The notes under the pieces are model-generated. The model did no database searches. It was not told where the DNA came from and worked only from the letters and a program-made list of their open reading frames with translations. Source: Salegentibacter salinarum (GTDB taxonomy: Bacteria > Bacteroidota > Bacteroidia > Flavobacteriales > Flavobacteriaceae). Taken from it: a stretch of DNA of 64,000 nt. This document shows, in pieces, positions 27,212 through 36,757 of this stretch (its first letter is position 1; every line of letters starts with the position of its first letter). The translations under genes and the position numbers were made by a program. The stretch spans positions 186,001 through 250,000 of the forward strand of contig NZ_FUZC01000004.1 in assembly GCF_900168115.1 (NCBI RefSeq), in the 5' to 3' direction.

Positions 27212-28283
27212 GTTTAAAAATTTGAGAAAGGTCTATTTCCTGTTGATCAAAAAATCCATCCGGCCAATTGCTAATACTACCGTCCTTTTCAATTTTAAGT
27301 TCTAAAAATGCATTCTGACCATCCATAAAATATAGAATTGAAATTTCATTGTGAGATAATTTTATTTCTTCTTCTAAGGAGGCCAAGATTAAACTATTTA
27401 GTATATGTTCACTATGAGATTCAATAAAAACTTGAACTCCTATAGAGGCCACCTTTGCAAGAAACTTAACAAGATTGGACTGGGCTTTAGGATGTAAATG
27501 AGCCTCTGGATTTTCAACAATTAAAATCTCACCAGGTTTTGCGATTAAACCAGAAACAATAATCGGCAAAACATAGGAATATCCAAATCCTACATTTGTA
27601 GCTCGAAATTTATTATTTCCTATACCAAATGTAAGCGTTATTAAGCGTGAACTTTCCTCACTCGAGACGTATGTCTTGATTTTTTTAGTATCTAAAATTT
27701 CAGATAACCATTTCCCAGATTGAATTTCCAATTCTTGAGATAAATTTTCTTCGGGATGGGTAAAGATCTCGTTCACCAATTCCCCTCTTTTTTGCAGTAA
27801 CACATTACCCACAAATTCTCCCTTGGTTCCTACGTTGATAAATTCAGGTAAGCTTGATTTCAGATAAAATTCTTGTGGCCCAACCCTATCCGCAGCAACG
27901 TAATGAATATTCTGAAATTTTTTTAGAACCTCATGAGAAAAGTCATTTATAACAACACCCACCATATCATCATCTAAATCCGATTTAAGCTCTAAATTTA
28001 AGTTGTGGGTCTCAAAAGAATGCTTAATTTTAATTGAAGTGTCATTGGTTGTATTCCTATTTTTCACGTCATAAAATGTCCCCAAATTCACACAAGATCC
28101 ATTAAAAAATAATTTAGAGAACTTTTCTTGATTCTCTAAAGATTGACGGATTAATAGTAAACTTTGTAAAAATGAAGATTTCCCTCTTCCATTAATTCCT
28201 GTTAATAAATTGATATTTTTTAAAGGAAATTTAATTTCATCCTTGAAACCTTTAAAATTTTTTAATTCTGTTGAAAAAATCAT
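27189..28283 (-). CDS. AAA ATPase, OLD/RecF-like with DUF3696-type C-terminus
   Basis: This 364-residue ABC-type ATPase has Walker A GINGRGKSS at about 31-39, an ABC-signature-like segment before Walker B, and Walker B LIVENPEAHLHPKAQ at about 254-268. The switch region is ESHSEHILNSL, and the terminal PDGFFDQQEIDL is the hallmark of the DUF3696 tail. Such ATPases dimerise on ATP and drive or sense DNA in many defence systems. It starts 2 bp after the DUF262 stop and overlaps the next gene. No TOPRIM nuclease domain is seen, so nuclease action must come from a partner. Confidence 0.9.
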   Translation of the reverse strand: MIFSTELKNFKGFKDEIKFPLKNINLLTGINGRGKSSFLQSLLLIRQSLENQEKFSKLFFNGSCVNLGTFYDVKNRNTTNDTSIKIKHSFETHNLNLELKSDLDDDMVGVVINDFSHEVLKKFQNIHYVAADRVGPQEFYLKSSLPEFINVGTKGEFVGNVLLQKRGELVNEIFTHPEENLSQELEIQSGKWLSEILDTKKIKTYVSSEESSRLITLTFGIGNNKFRATNVGFGYSYVLPIIVSGLIAKPGEILIVENPEAHLHPKAQSNLVKFLAKVASIGVQVFIESHSEHILNSLILASLEEEIKLSHNEISILYFMDGQNAFLELKIEKDGSISNWPDGFFDQQEIDLSQIFKLGRENAE

Positions 28284-28285
28284 CC

Positions 28286-29590
28286 TTATAAATTTTTACA
28301 CCCTGCATTTAAAGTATCAAATACTAAATCAAATCTAGTGGAAACTCTTTTTTTATCACCAGTCGAAATTCTAACTGCATCTAAATAATCCCAATTGTCA
28401 ATCAAAATTTTAAAATTTTTCTTGATTGTTCTTTTATTTAATTTTAAAAACTCTTCATTTTGCGAGGCAAAATATCCAGCAACTGTTTCAAAAACTGCGA
28501 TATTAATTCGTCCTCTCGTTTCATTTGTCGGAATTCTAAAATTATTACGACCGAAAAAGTCATATGTGAGACGCATTGACTTATCGAATTCCTCTTCCAG
28601 TGCGATTATTTCTGAGTCATTAATATTAAATCTATTTAGATATTTCATCGCCCTTTCGACAAAATCATTCATGCTATTTTTGTAATTAAGCCTATAGTCA
28701 AATATTCTAAATGATAAAAATCTCAATATAGCTTCTTGATCTTTAGCTCGATTTGAGGAAATACCATAATCAATACTTAATTTGAAACCTTCCTTTTGAG
28801 ACAACTTCTGAAGAAATTCTGTAGCCGTTCCTAAGAAAATACAATTTCTAATTTCTTGTCTTTCTAATTGCGTTCCTCCAGTATTTATTCTATTGAAAAT
28901 ATCATAAACCATTTCTAAGGGAACAGTTGGTTGGATAAGATAAACTAGCAATTTCTTGTCTTCAATTCTACTTTGATAACTAATATCTAAGGACTTTAAT
29001 GCACTAAAGTTTTTTCCATTTAAATTAGGAAATGCTTTTAATCCACTTAGTGAAAATTCATCTTTCATGAATCTACGTAATGTGGTAATCCTTTGTCTTC
29101 CATCTACAATTACATACTTTCCTTTTGTATCCTTGTTTATATAGAGCGGGGGTAAAGGAAAATTCAATAAAATAGATTCTATAAAGAGACTTTGTTGTTC
29201 AATTTTCCAAATATAGTTTCTCTGAAAATTTGGCATTTTAATTAAGCCTCTTTCCCATTTTCTTTCAACTAATTCGTAAACTGTTTGAGGATCTTCCCTT
29301 ATATCAATATCAGCTTGTGTTGGATCATATGGATAAATTGAACCACTTTGACCGTCATTTTCATCTAAAGTGTCTTCATCACTTTCGATTTGTTCTACAT
29401 GATCTAAAATTTCAGAAGCGTAATCGGAAAATTGATCTTCTAATAGACCGTGAAGTATTAGTTTAAATTCATCATAGCGCTGAAAAGATTTTCCTTTTAG
29501 TGATTCTAACTTATTTATGATATTTAAGGGTAACTCATCTTTTAAAATATCTAAAGAATATTCAGTTAACTCAATTTTATTTGTCAGCAT
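28286..29590 (-). CDS. DUF262 domain protein (GmrS/ParB-Srx fold)
   Basis: This 434-residue protein has an acidic N-terminal extension (about 1-90), then a DUF262 domain. Its marks are PNFQRNYIWKIEQQSLFIESILLNFPLPPLY (about 118-148) and the DGQQR-class motif VDGRQRITTLRRF near 160-172, followed by INTGGTQLERQEIRN. DUF262 is the nucleotide-hydrolysing or DNA-nicking module of GmrSD, BrxU and SspE. The DUF1524 HNH partner domain of GmrD is absent, so nuclease activity, if any, is elsewhere. It heads a tight run with the AAA ATPase and the unknown third gene, 40 bp after the XRE gene. Confidence 0.88.
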   Translation of the reverse strand: MLTNKIELTEYSLDILKDELPLNIINKLESLKGKSFQRYDEFKLILHGLLEDQFSDYASEILDHVEQIESDEDTLDENDGQSGSIYPYDPTQADIDIREDPQTVYELVERKWERGLIKMPNFQRNYIWKIEQQSLFIESILLNFPLPPLYINKDTKGKYVIVDGRQRITTLRRFMKDEFSLSGLKAFPNLNGKNFSALKSLDISYQSRIEDKKLLVYLIQPTVPLEMVYDIFNRINTGGTQLERQEIRNCIFLGTATEFLQKLSQKEGFKLSIDYGISSNRAKDQEAILRFLSFRIFDYRLNYKNSMNDFVERAMKYLNRFNINDSEIIALEEEFDKSMRLTYDFFGRNNFRIPTNETRGRINIAVFETVAGYFASQNEEFLKLNKRTIKKNFKILIDNWDYLDAVRISTGDKKRVSTRFDLVFDTLNAGCKNL

Positions 29591-29630
29591 TTGAACAATT
29601 TTGTGAAAAATATAAAATTTAGTAAAATAA

Positions 29631-30038
29631 TTACTTTTTGTTATCTGTATAATTTCTTAACTCGAGATATTTTTCCTGCTCAACTTTTATTAGCCGTTCG
29701 TAGAGTTTTTTATTCTCATCAATCAGTTCCATTATTTTGTCCAAAGGATTAAAGGTGCAATTATAGTTTAATGATGCGGATTGGTCGTGAAAAGTATTAC
29801 CTATAATATTGAAAACCGCATCTTCAGAGAAATTTTCTATAGCTTCTTTGGTAACGCCAAGAACTTTAGCGACTTTCTCCAATTTTTCATCTTCCAAAGT
29901 TTCACTTTGTTCAATATGAGAAACACTCTGCTGGCTTATTCCTAGTTCTTCGGCCAGGGTTTCCTGTTTCATGCCTCGTAATTCACGAATGCGGGCAATC
30001 TTACGGCCTATATGGTTGGGTTTGGTAGTTGTTGTCAT
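29631..30038 (-). CDS. XRE-family helix-turn-helix regulator
   Basis: This is a 135-residue DNA-binding protein with an HTH_3 domain at about 12-66 (IARIRELRGMKQETLAEELGIS...SVSHIEQSE) and a C-terminal predicted coiled coil (about 100-128, IMELIDENKKLYERLIKVEQEK) for dimerisation. It precedes the DUF262 gene by 40 bp on the same strand and is divergent from the HEPN-like gene. It could control both the defence operon and its neighbour. Similar small regulators are common in Bacteroidota mobile islands, so it may also be a general island regulator. Confidence 0.88.
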   Translation of the reverse strand: MTTTTKPNHIGRKIARIRELRGMKQETLAEELGISQQSVSHIEQSETLEDEKLEKVAKVLGVTKEAIENFSEDAVFNIIGNTFHDQSASLNYNCTFNPLDKIMELIDENKKLYERLIKVEQEKYLELRNYTDNKK

Positions 30039-30295
30039 AATCTCAAAGATAAGGATTCATTTTAAAGTTTTAAGACTTTTCGCAAGCGGTAATTTACAGG
30101 CAACCGTCTGTATTTTACAAGTACGCCTGGTTCGGTACGGGGACTAATTTTCAGAATTTGAGGTCAGAATCAATAAAATTACCGGCTTACTAATGAAATT
30201 TTCTCCCCTTAACTCCAAATATATAGAAAATGCATTAAAACCAATTATGGGAAAACGTAATAAGAAAAAATAAAAACTTTTAAACCATAATAGTT

Positions 30296-31174
30296 ATGAA
30301 AATCAAAAACATACCGCAGCACGTATTGGAACAACTCATAGAGGTGATTAGGTCTTTGGTTAAGGTGCATTCCATTTACTGGATTGGCGCAGCTAAAAGA
30401 GACAGTTTTTCAAGTTATATTTTTAATTCTAAAGTATATGACCATTCTAAACAGGAATATGAATTCACGCTACTTATTATCAGCTACAAAGAAATTTGCG
30501 ATCCCAAAACTTTTATGAGCGAGGTGTTTAATAAAATGAAGGAACGGGTGAAATTGTATAGTATTGATTATTCCTATAATGACATCAAACGGCGATTAGA
30601 AGCAGGCGATAATTTTTTAAGTCGGTTGCTTTTGCCTGAGAATTGTTTGTTCGAGGAAAGTCCTTTATCCCTAACAGGCTATTGTTACCACCCCAAGAAA
30701 TTTGAAGAAATTAAAAAGGCATGGGAGTTTAGATTGAACCGGGGATCCTATTTTGAAGATAAAACAGATACCGTAGATATGGTGAATGATGAAAGTGCAA
30801 GGATGGTATTGGTTGGCCAAACCATATTGCAAACCTGTGCGGCACTTCTTGGGGTTTATTGGGAATGGAAACCCCACTATTTTGAGCTCGACCTGCTTTT
30901 AAACCTCTGTAAACACTTTAGCAAAAGCCCGCGTATAGTTTTACCAAAAAAATCTTTCACCTCAAAAAAGGTGTATAGCCAGCTCTGCCATGCACAGTAT
31001 AATATCAACTTTAAAACGGTAGATGACGTAACCATGAAAGATAGTGATTATGCAAGTAATTTAGCCGAACGTTTTCTAAGAAAAGTACATAAAGAAGGAA
31101 ATAAAAAACTAAAGGAACTTGAACTTCTGCATAATCGGAAATACACTAATAATTACAATGAAATGGAAACATAA
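30296..31174 (+). CDS. MNT/HEPN-like two-domain protein (divergent)
   Basis: This is a 292-residue soluble protein. The N-terminal half (about 20-130; IYWIGAAKRDSF ... EYEFTLLIIS) looks like a degenerate minimal nucleotidyltransferase: the G-S-x(n)-D catalytic pattern is not intact, as Gly-Ala replaces Gly-Ser. The C-terminal half (about 165-275; ARMVLVGQTILQTCAALLGVYWEWKPHYFELDLLLNL) has the helical HEPN pattern with a His-containing turn. Such fusions are known as toxin/antitoxin or defence proteins in Bacteroidota. No second partner gene is adjacent, so the unit may be self-contained or inert. I infer the assignment by pattern only. Confidence 0.5.
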   Translation: MKIKNIPQHVLEQLIEVIRSLVKVHSIYWIGAAKRDSFSSYIFNSKVYDHSKQEYEFTLLIISYKEICDPKTFMSEVFNKMKERVKLYSIDYSYNDIKRRLEAGDNFLSRLLLPENCLFEESPLSLTGYCYHPKKFEEIKKAWEFRLNRGSYFEDKTDTVDMVNDESARMVLVGQTILQTCAALLGVYWEWKPHYFELDLLLNLCKHFSKSPRIVLPKKSFTSKKVYSQLCHAQYNINFKTVDDVTMKDSDYASNLAERFLRKVHKEGNKKLKELELLHNRKYTNNYNEMET

Positions 31175-31609
31175 TTTTAAGCCAGAAACTATGAAAAAAC
31201 CACGCATTCCTTGAATTGGTCATATAGCTATTTTCCAGTTGAAGTGGTAGATTTACTGGATGAAATTCACCTCGCTATTATAGAATAACAAACTCAATAA
31301 AATAAAAAACGACGAAAGATTCTGAATTAAGTTGAAAACTCCATGAGATTAGAAACAATTGTATAGAATTGATTAATCCATTACAGGAAAAAATTTGACT
31401 TGCGGATTGGCCCCAAATTATTCAAAACTGATCAATTTCACTGTAGATCTCCTCACAAACTCAAAAAAAAAAGCACTTGATGCCTTGTTGTTTAAAAATA
31501 TATATCACTGATACAGATTACAAAATTGCAAATGTTATTGTAATCGCAATTAATTTACTCCATTCGCCGAGAGTAGATGAAGTAATAAACTTGTTTAATA
31601 AAAAGGCGA
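31175..31609. other. Gene-poor stretch with decayed coding remnants
   Basis: No intact gene is visible. Short stop-interrupted stretches with coding character occur, for example a plus-strand segment reading WSYSYFPVEVVDLLDEIHL just after 31215 and ending in a stop near 31286, and another reading DLRIGPKLFKTDQFH near 31398. I do not recognise the parent genes. A 77-codon frame at 31477-31710 overlaps the STAND gene end and is probably chance. Confidence 0.4.
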
Positions 31610-34600
31610 TTAGCTCAAGTCTTTCAGAACAGCTGAATTCTCTTGCCAGTACCTCATATCTTGTAAAATATCATCTAAAATTTCAAGTAATTGCAGACGG
31701 AGTTTATTAATTCGCGGGTTTGATTGGTCCAGCGCATGAAAAGCTCCTACGATAAATTTAGTCACTAACGAATTGCGTTGATACATAAAATATTCTTGGT
31801 GTTGCACTTCATTACTTTGCTTTATGCTTAATTGAAATAAGGCGATAGCCAATCCTGGTTCTGCATGACTTTCCTGTAACAAATAGGAAATAAATTTATC
31901 TGATGGTATAAATTCCGAGGATTTCACATACTCCTGTAAAAATGGAAAAATATCGTGCAAAGAGATATGATCCATATTATAAAAATGTTTTCTTCGATGT
32001 ACATACTCATCCTGTTGAATATTCTTTAAGGCATGACACAGAATTTTATTACAGAAATTTTTATGATTTTCTTTATAATTGTAGTTTTTGATAACCTGAT
32101 AAAAAGCTGCTTTCCGAGCTTCTGGACCATTTTTCACGAATTCAAAAAGTAATTTTTTCGCTTCATGGTGTTTTTGCAGTGCTTGGCGGAATAGTATACC
32201 AAAAAGTAAATTAGTATCCTCCGAGCCTATTTTTGGAGATTTCACCAGCTTTTTAAAAATGGGCAGACAGGCATCAAAATTATAGTTACAGAGATATCGA
32301 AGTGCGTTCAACGAGGAGGCTAGAAGAAATACATCTTCTTCATCAGCTATGTGCTTTACAAAAAGGTTGAAAGTTTTCTCTTTATTGAGATGCATCAATT
32401 GGGCATACTGAAATAATAAAGCTGCTTTTGTGGATTCGTTGTGATTTGAGAATATCTGATCCATAAAATCATATACTTGGGATGCCATTTCTTCATTGCG
32501 AGAATACGCCACTGCCTGTGCAATGGATCCGTGAATAGAATTAATGCCTGTTGTGATTAATCCCCTAATTGATGTTTTTTCATGGTCCTGCCGGAATTTT
32601 TCATATGGTTTGATAGATGTATTCTTGCAGGTAGAAAATAAAAAGTCATAAATTTCCTGATCGGCTCTTTCTTCTTGGATCACATATGCAGCAATACCTA
32701 TACAGGGAAGTAGTTGTGAATCGTAATCTTTTGTAGCCAGTATCCTTTTAAACAAACCCAATACGATTTCCGGATCTCCTTTGGCGTCGCAAAACCCGCT
32801 TAAACCTAGGATGGGATAGGAGGAATCGATTCTAGGTTGGCCAATACTTTTTTGAATAATATGGATTTTTTGTTCGCTGGGATTGTTTTTAACAATTTCC
32901 CGAAATGCCCATGAGTGTTCATGAAGTCCACCTTTGAGAAAATCTTTTTGAAACGGATCCCGTTCTGTAGCATATTTCTTAAAGGAACGAAGCCATTGCT
33001 TTTCGGACATATGCTCGTAAGCTTCTGCGGTAAGAGGACGTTTGACGATACCTGCTAACCCTCTGTTACTATAAGCTTCTTCCAGATTGGGGAATTTTCG
33101 CTGCAGTTGCTGATATTCTTTATAAAGGGCTGTTCGTGGACGTATAGCTTTTTCAGGAATACGTTTTAATAATGCCAGTTTACTCTTTCCCCAAGACAAA
33201 TTGAGGTGAGATTTTTCTTGTCTTTTTATTACAAATGCTTCATAGGATACTCTAATTTTCTTTATTATTTTAAGTGTTTGCTGTTGTTGCCGTTTGGAAA
33301 AGAAAGGAAAAGCCTTTTCCAAAAGATTCCGAAAGGTGGTTCCGGGATCTCCATGATAATCAAGCTGCTCTCTTTCATTAAATAACTGTAACAGGTAAAA
33401 TACCGTATCTGCATATTGTGGTTCTTTATCTTGGATACTGGACATGACCAGCTGCAACATTGGAAAATGTTTAGAACTACTATGGTCATTCAAGAATCTT
33501 TCAAAAATAGGAAGATCCTTATTGTAAGCCACTCTAAGACATTCTGCCAGAAGTTGGAAGATGAAACTCTTTCCATTGAGGTCTTCCTGCAATTCCAGAT
33601 CGACAAATTCATAAGGATTTACAGCAAATAAAAAATCATCGTCATCATCTTTGGGAGGGCTGTTAAGATCCTCTATCATTTTATTCGTTAATTCCGGAAT
33701 CAATTTTTCCGGAATTCGTTCTGTCAGGGATTTCAGTGTATCGATTAGGATATGATCATGAGGATTGGCCTGGTTCAAGTAGGTGTCTGACAGGAATGTT
33801 ATTTTTATATTTTCCCAGGCCGTCTCTGGTTTTTCTTTCGCGATCTTTGCCAGCGTACTGAGGTACCCATAATTATCTAGATGCATAGGTTGACAGAGAT
33901 CAAACAGTACATAAGATTTTGGATTGGTCCAATCATTCAAGCGGAATAAAATTTCTTTTTTAGTTTCCGGTGTGGTTTCTTCCAATACAAACTTCCAGGC
34001 ATCCGAATTTCTCAGATTTACAAAATTACTGAGATATCCAAGCGCCGTTTTTCTTAGGAATCGCTGATTAATGATCGCTACATTATTTTCCCTTTCCTTA
34101 TTTTCTTCTAAAGGTGTATTTAGCATCTGCAGTCTATCCTCCGATAATAAAACCTGTAACCATTTGGGGGATTGTGCAAGTTCCAAAAATAAGATCTGTA
34201 GCGGGATGGAGTATTTCGTATATTTTAAAACAAGGTCGATTTCATCTATTGTTGGTTCTTGTTGGAAGGCGAGATGAGAGATCAATAAATGTTTAACATG
34301 AAAATATATCTGGTTATCACTCAGTAGCTTTTCTAAAGAATGGTGATAAGCTACTGGATCAAATTCTCTGAGGTAATTGACAATCATTTTAATTGCAGAA
34401 CGGATTAGGAGGGATTGCTTCTGAGAAATTACATATACCAACAAATCATTTTGGTTCTCGACAAATTTCTTCGAGAAGATAAAATCGTAAAAAGTCTGAT
34501 GAAAAAGTTGCAACTGTATATTTTCAGTACGGATGAGGTGCTCGCTTTCCAGATAGGATAATTCACGGGAAAAATTTTCAAAATGATTTTTATGTACTTC

Positions 34601-36187
34601 AGTACGTTGGTGCTTAAAGAAGAAAGTGGCAATTTTGTATAAAAGTTTTCGAATTCTTTGTGGTTTTAATCCCAGTCTTTCCGGCTTCTCGACAATTTGC
34701 TGCTGCCAGAGTTCGCTATATAAATCGTGAAGAGAATGCAATCCCGAAAAGTTCCTTTTTGTAACGGCAATTCTTGAAAAAATGTTCAGATGTTGTGGTA
34801 CCTTAAGCAGTTCAATCAGCTTATCCGGTAGTTCATTTTTGGAAATGTGGATTTTATCCAATTGGGTTAGAACCTGTTGTTGCGTTAGCATGGCAACAGG
34901 AATGCTTTTAATATGACGATAGCTCTTTAAAGTGGGATCATAATGAAGGTCTCTGAGCCTTATCGATAATACAATTTTAATATTAGGTTTATGGGTAAAA
35001 TAGTCAATAAGCGACTTAAAAAGCATAAGATATTTACGTTCACTGGACATTGACTGGGAGAGCGCATCCAGTTGATCAATGATTAGAACTACTTGATCAA
35101 ATTCTAGCATACATCTATCGAGGAATTTGATCACCGAAAGACTCAGTCCCAATCGTTTCTGGAGATCATCGTCAGAATCCACATACAATTTGTCTGCCTT
35201 TAAACCAAGAACTGGAATAGAATCATTCTCTAGACGCTCATATAAATCTCTTAGGATGACGGTTTTCCCCATTCCGGCGTCACCGGCGAGGATACAGATA
35301 TTCAAAGCTTTATCCTCTTTATTGGTAGCTACAGGTTTTTGGATCCATTGAATTAGTTCCTCAGTTTCTTTCCTGGGTATATGCGAATCAGGTATTTCAT
35401 CAAATTCATTTTTTTCCAGAATTAGACTGTGGGAACCCCAGGAAAGTTGTTGTTTAAATGGGATTTCCTGGTGCGACTCTTTCATGATCTTGTCGAGTCG
35501 GACATGAATTTTTCTCACCTCTTCTGTATCGACAATACTGCGAACCTGAAAGAACAATGGGATCAATTTTTTACAGGGATCTTTAACTAACAATTTATCA
35601 AGATCCTGAGGACTTATTTTTTGTATGTTAATATTTTTTAAGGCGACAAATATGAAGGAGCGTGCTTTTTTGAGAGGAATATTGTGAAATTTTTTCTCCC
35701 GAAAACAATACTTGATCCAGTAATCAATTTCTTTTTTCTTATCAATGGTATTCCCAATAGAGTCAATAAAATCACTACACTCATTAGAATACCCACTGGA
35801 GGCAGCAATGAAATAAGTGAAATTAGTTGTCTCAAAATGTAATTCATCGTAGATCAGACTGTATAAGAGGAATTTGACTATTTCCTTTCCAAACTGATCT
35901 TTAGATAGCGGGTTCTTATACTTTTTGCATTGAATCAGTGCGGTAAACTTTGAAGAGGTATTAAGGCTACAATCACGTCCTTTATCCCTGACTCCACTCA
36001 TCAGGCTGATACTATCATATGAAGCTATTAATTTACATCGAATTTGTTCACTGAAAATACTGTATACCAATTCTTCATAACGGCGATGATCCGCTAGTTC
36101 GTTGTATGGAAAACTTTTGTTTGCAATAGATATAGGAGCTCCTGCCTGTCCTGATATCGTTGGTTGTTCAAATTTTATTTCCGACAT
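31610..36187 (-). CDS. Mrr-like nuclease / STAND NTPase, Avs-like antiphage candidate
   Basis: This is a 1525-residue single protein. The N-terminus (about 20-200) has a PD-(D/E)xK/Mrr pattern: ADHRRYEELVYSIFSEQI, then GVRDKGRD (about 65-72) and IQCKKYK (about 85-91). The STAND NTPase core follows with Walker A GDAGMGKT (about 301-308), Walker B VVLIIDQLDALS (about 366-377) and sensor LSIRLRDL. The remaining 900 residues are helical repeats. A nuclease effector plus STAND switch plus large repeat sensor is the architecture of Avs antiviral proteins, which oligomerise on sensing phage proteins and degrade DNA. It is monocistronic. Assignment to a numbered Avs type is not possible here. Confidence 0.85.
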   Translation of the reverse strand: MSEIKFEQPTISGQAGAPISIANKSFPYNELADHRRYEELVYSIFSEQIRCKLIASYDSISLMSGVRDKGRDCSLNTSSKFTALIQCKKYKNPLSKDQFGKEIVKFLLYSLIYDELHFETTNFTYFIAASSGYSNECSDFIDSIGNTIDKKKEIDYWIKYCFREKKFHNIPLKKARSFIFVALKNINIQKISPQDLDKLLVKDPCKKLIPLFFQVRSIVDTEEVRKIHVRLDKIMKESHQEIPFKQQLSWGSHSLILEKNEFDEIPDSHIPRKETEELIQWIQKPVATNKEDKALNICILAGDAGMGKTVILRDLYERLENDSIPVLGLKADKLYVDSDDDLQKRLGLSLSVIKFLDRCMLEFDQVVLIIDQLDALSQSMSSERKYLMLFKSLIDYFTHKPNIKIVLSIRLRDLHYDPTLKSYRHIKSIPVAMLTQQQVLTQLDKIHISKNELPDKLIELLKVPQHLNIFSRIAVTKRNFSGLHSLHDLYSELWQQQIVEKPERLGLKPQRIRKLLYKIATFFFKHQRTEVHKNHFENFSRELSYLESEHLIRTENIQLQLFHQTFYDFIFSKKFVENQNDLLVYVISQKQSLLIRSAIKMIVNYLREFDPVAYHHSLEKLLSDNQIYFHVKHLLISHLAFQQEPTIDEIDLVLKYTKYSIPLQILFLELAQSPKWLQVLLSEDRLQMLNTPLEENKERENNVAIINQRFLRKTALGYLSNFVNLRNSDAWKFVLEETTPETKKEILFRLNDWTNPKSYVLFDLCQPMHLDNYGYLSTLAKIAKEKPETAWENIKITFLSDTYLNQANPHDHILIDTLKSLTERIPEKLIPELTNKMIEDLNSPPKDDDDDFLFAVNPYEFVDLELQEDLNGKSFIFQLLAECLRVAYNKDLPIFERFLNDHSSSKHFPMLQLVMSSIQDKEPQYADTVFYLLQLFNEREQLDYHGDPGTTFRNLLEKAFPFFSKRQQQQTLKIIKKIRVSYEAFVIKRQEKSHLNLSWGKSKLALLKRIPEKAIRPRTALYKEYQQLQRKFPNLEEAYSNRGLAGIVKRPLTAEAYEHMSEKQWLRSFKKYATERDPFQKDFLKGGLHEHSWAFREIVKNNPSEQKIHIIQKSIGQPRIDSSYPILGLSGFCDAKGDPEIVLGLFKRILATKDYDSQLLPCIGIAAYVIQEERADQEIYDFLFSTCKNTSIKPYEKFRQDHEKTSIRGLITTGINSIHGSIAQAVAYSRNEEMASQVYDFMDQIFSNHNESTKAALLFQYAQLMHLNKEKTFNLFVKHIADEEDVFLLASSLNALRYLCNYNFDACLPIFKKLVKSPKIGSEDTNLLFGILFRQALQKHHEAKKLLFEFVKNGPEARKAAFYQVIKNYNYKENHKNFCNKILCHALKNIQQDEYVHRRKHFYNMDHISLHDIFPFLQEYVKSSEFIPSDKFISYLLQESHAEPGLAIALFQLSIKQSNEVQHQEYFMYQRNSLVTKFIVGAFHALDQSNPRINKLRLQLLEILDDILQDMRYWQENSAVLKDLS

Positions 36188-36291
36188 GTGAATGCTTTAG
36201 ATAATAAAGATAAATTTCAAATAAAGGATATAGAAAATTATTGGTAATTTAATTAATGTAAATATAAATCTACAATCTTGAGAAACCTTAA

Positions 36292-36715
36292 AATGATCTG
36301 CCATTATTACCTCCAGATAAAGAGGTGAAACCAAAGTTTCGGGGTCGAGTGAATAAAATTTCGAATCAGTCGATGTTGGTAAACGCAATAATCTTACAAG
36401 AGGCGAAGGATATTTCTGAAGTTGATAACATAGTTACTGAATTCACCTATTCTTTATCTGAGTAAATAAGTTATAGATAACAGAAATGATTATTATGCCG
36501 ATCCCGGGAATGTCACGGAGAAGTTCAAGGAGTCGATCGAGTTAATATTTGAATAACCTTATCACAAGATCAAATGTCACGTGGAGAATGTAATTGCAAA
36601 GCGGCAAACAGCTGCCGAATATCTGAATGAACTAAAGAACATAAGAATTCTGAAATCTCAGAAAATAGAGCAAAAAATCTGTTCTGAAATGGCAATTAAT
36701 GAAGATACTGAATAA
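36292..36715 (+). pseudogene. Degraded Fic-family (AMP transferase) gene
   Basis: Two pieces of one Fic protein remain. From 36292 the frame reads NDLPLLPPDKEV ... NQSMLVNAIILQEAKDISEVDNIVTEF, the Fic N-terminal domain, ending at a stop at 36463. In another frame (36488-36715) a C-terminal part follows, interrupted by TAA near 36554, and ends YHKIKCHVENVIAKRQTAAEYLNELKNI, the winged-helix tail of Fic proteins. The central HPFxxGNGR catalytic loop is gone. It therefore carries a large deletion, a frameshift and stops, and cannot act. Confidence 0.75.
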
Positions 36716-36757
36716 TAAATATTCATGTTTTTATATCTGCTTCCGATCCACTAGAGT

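Noticed and set aside
28286-29590. Calling the DUF262 gene a complete GmrSD type IV restriction enzyme
   Set aside because: The DUF1524 HNH part is missing both in this protein and in its neighbours, so the GmrSD name would overstate what is seen.
31477-31710. 77-codon plus-strand frame
   Set aside because: It overlaps the 3' end of the STAND gene by 100 bp on the opposite strand, has no recognisable start context and lies in decayed DNA.
36197-36388. 63-codon minus-strand frame upstream of the STAND gene
   Set aside because: It is antisense to the Fic remnant and its hydrophobic tail comes from AT-rich non-coding DNA.
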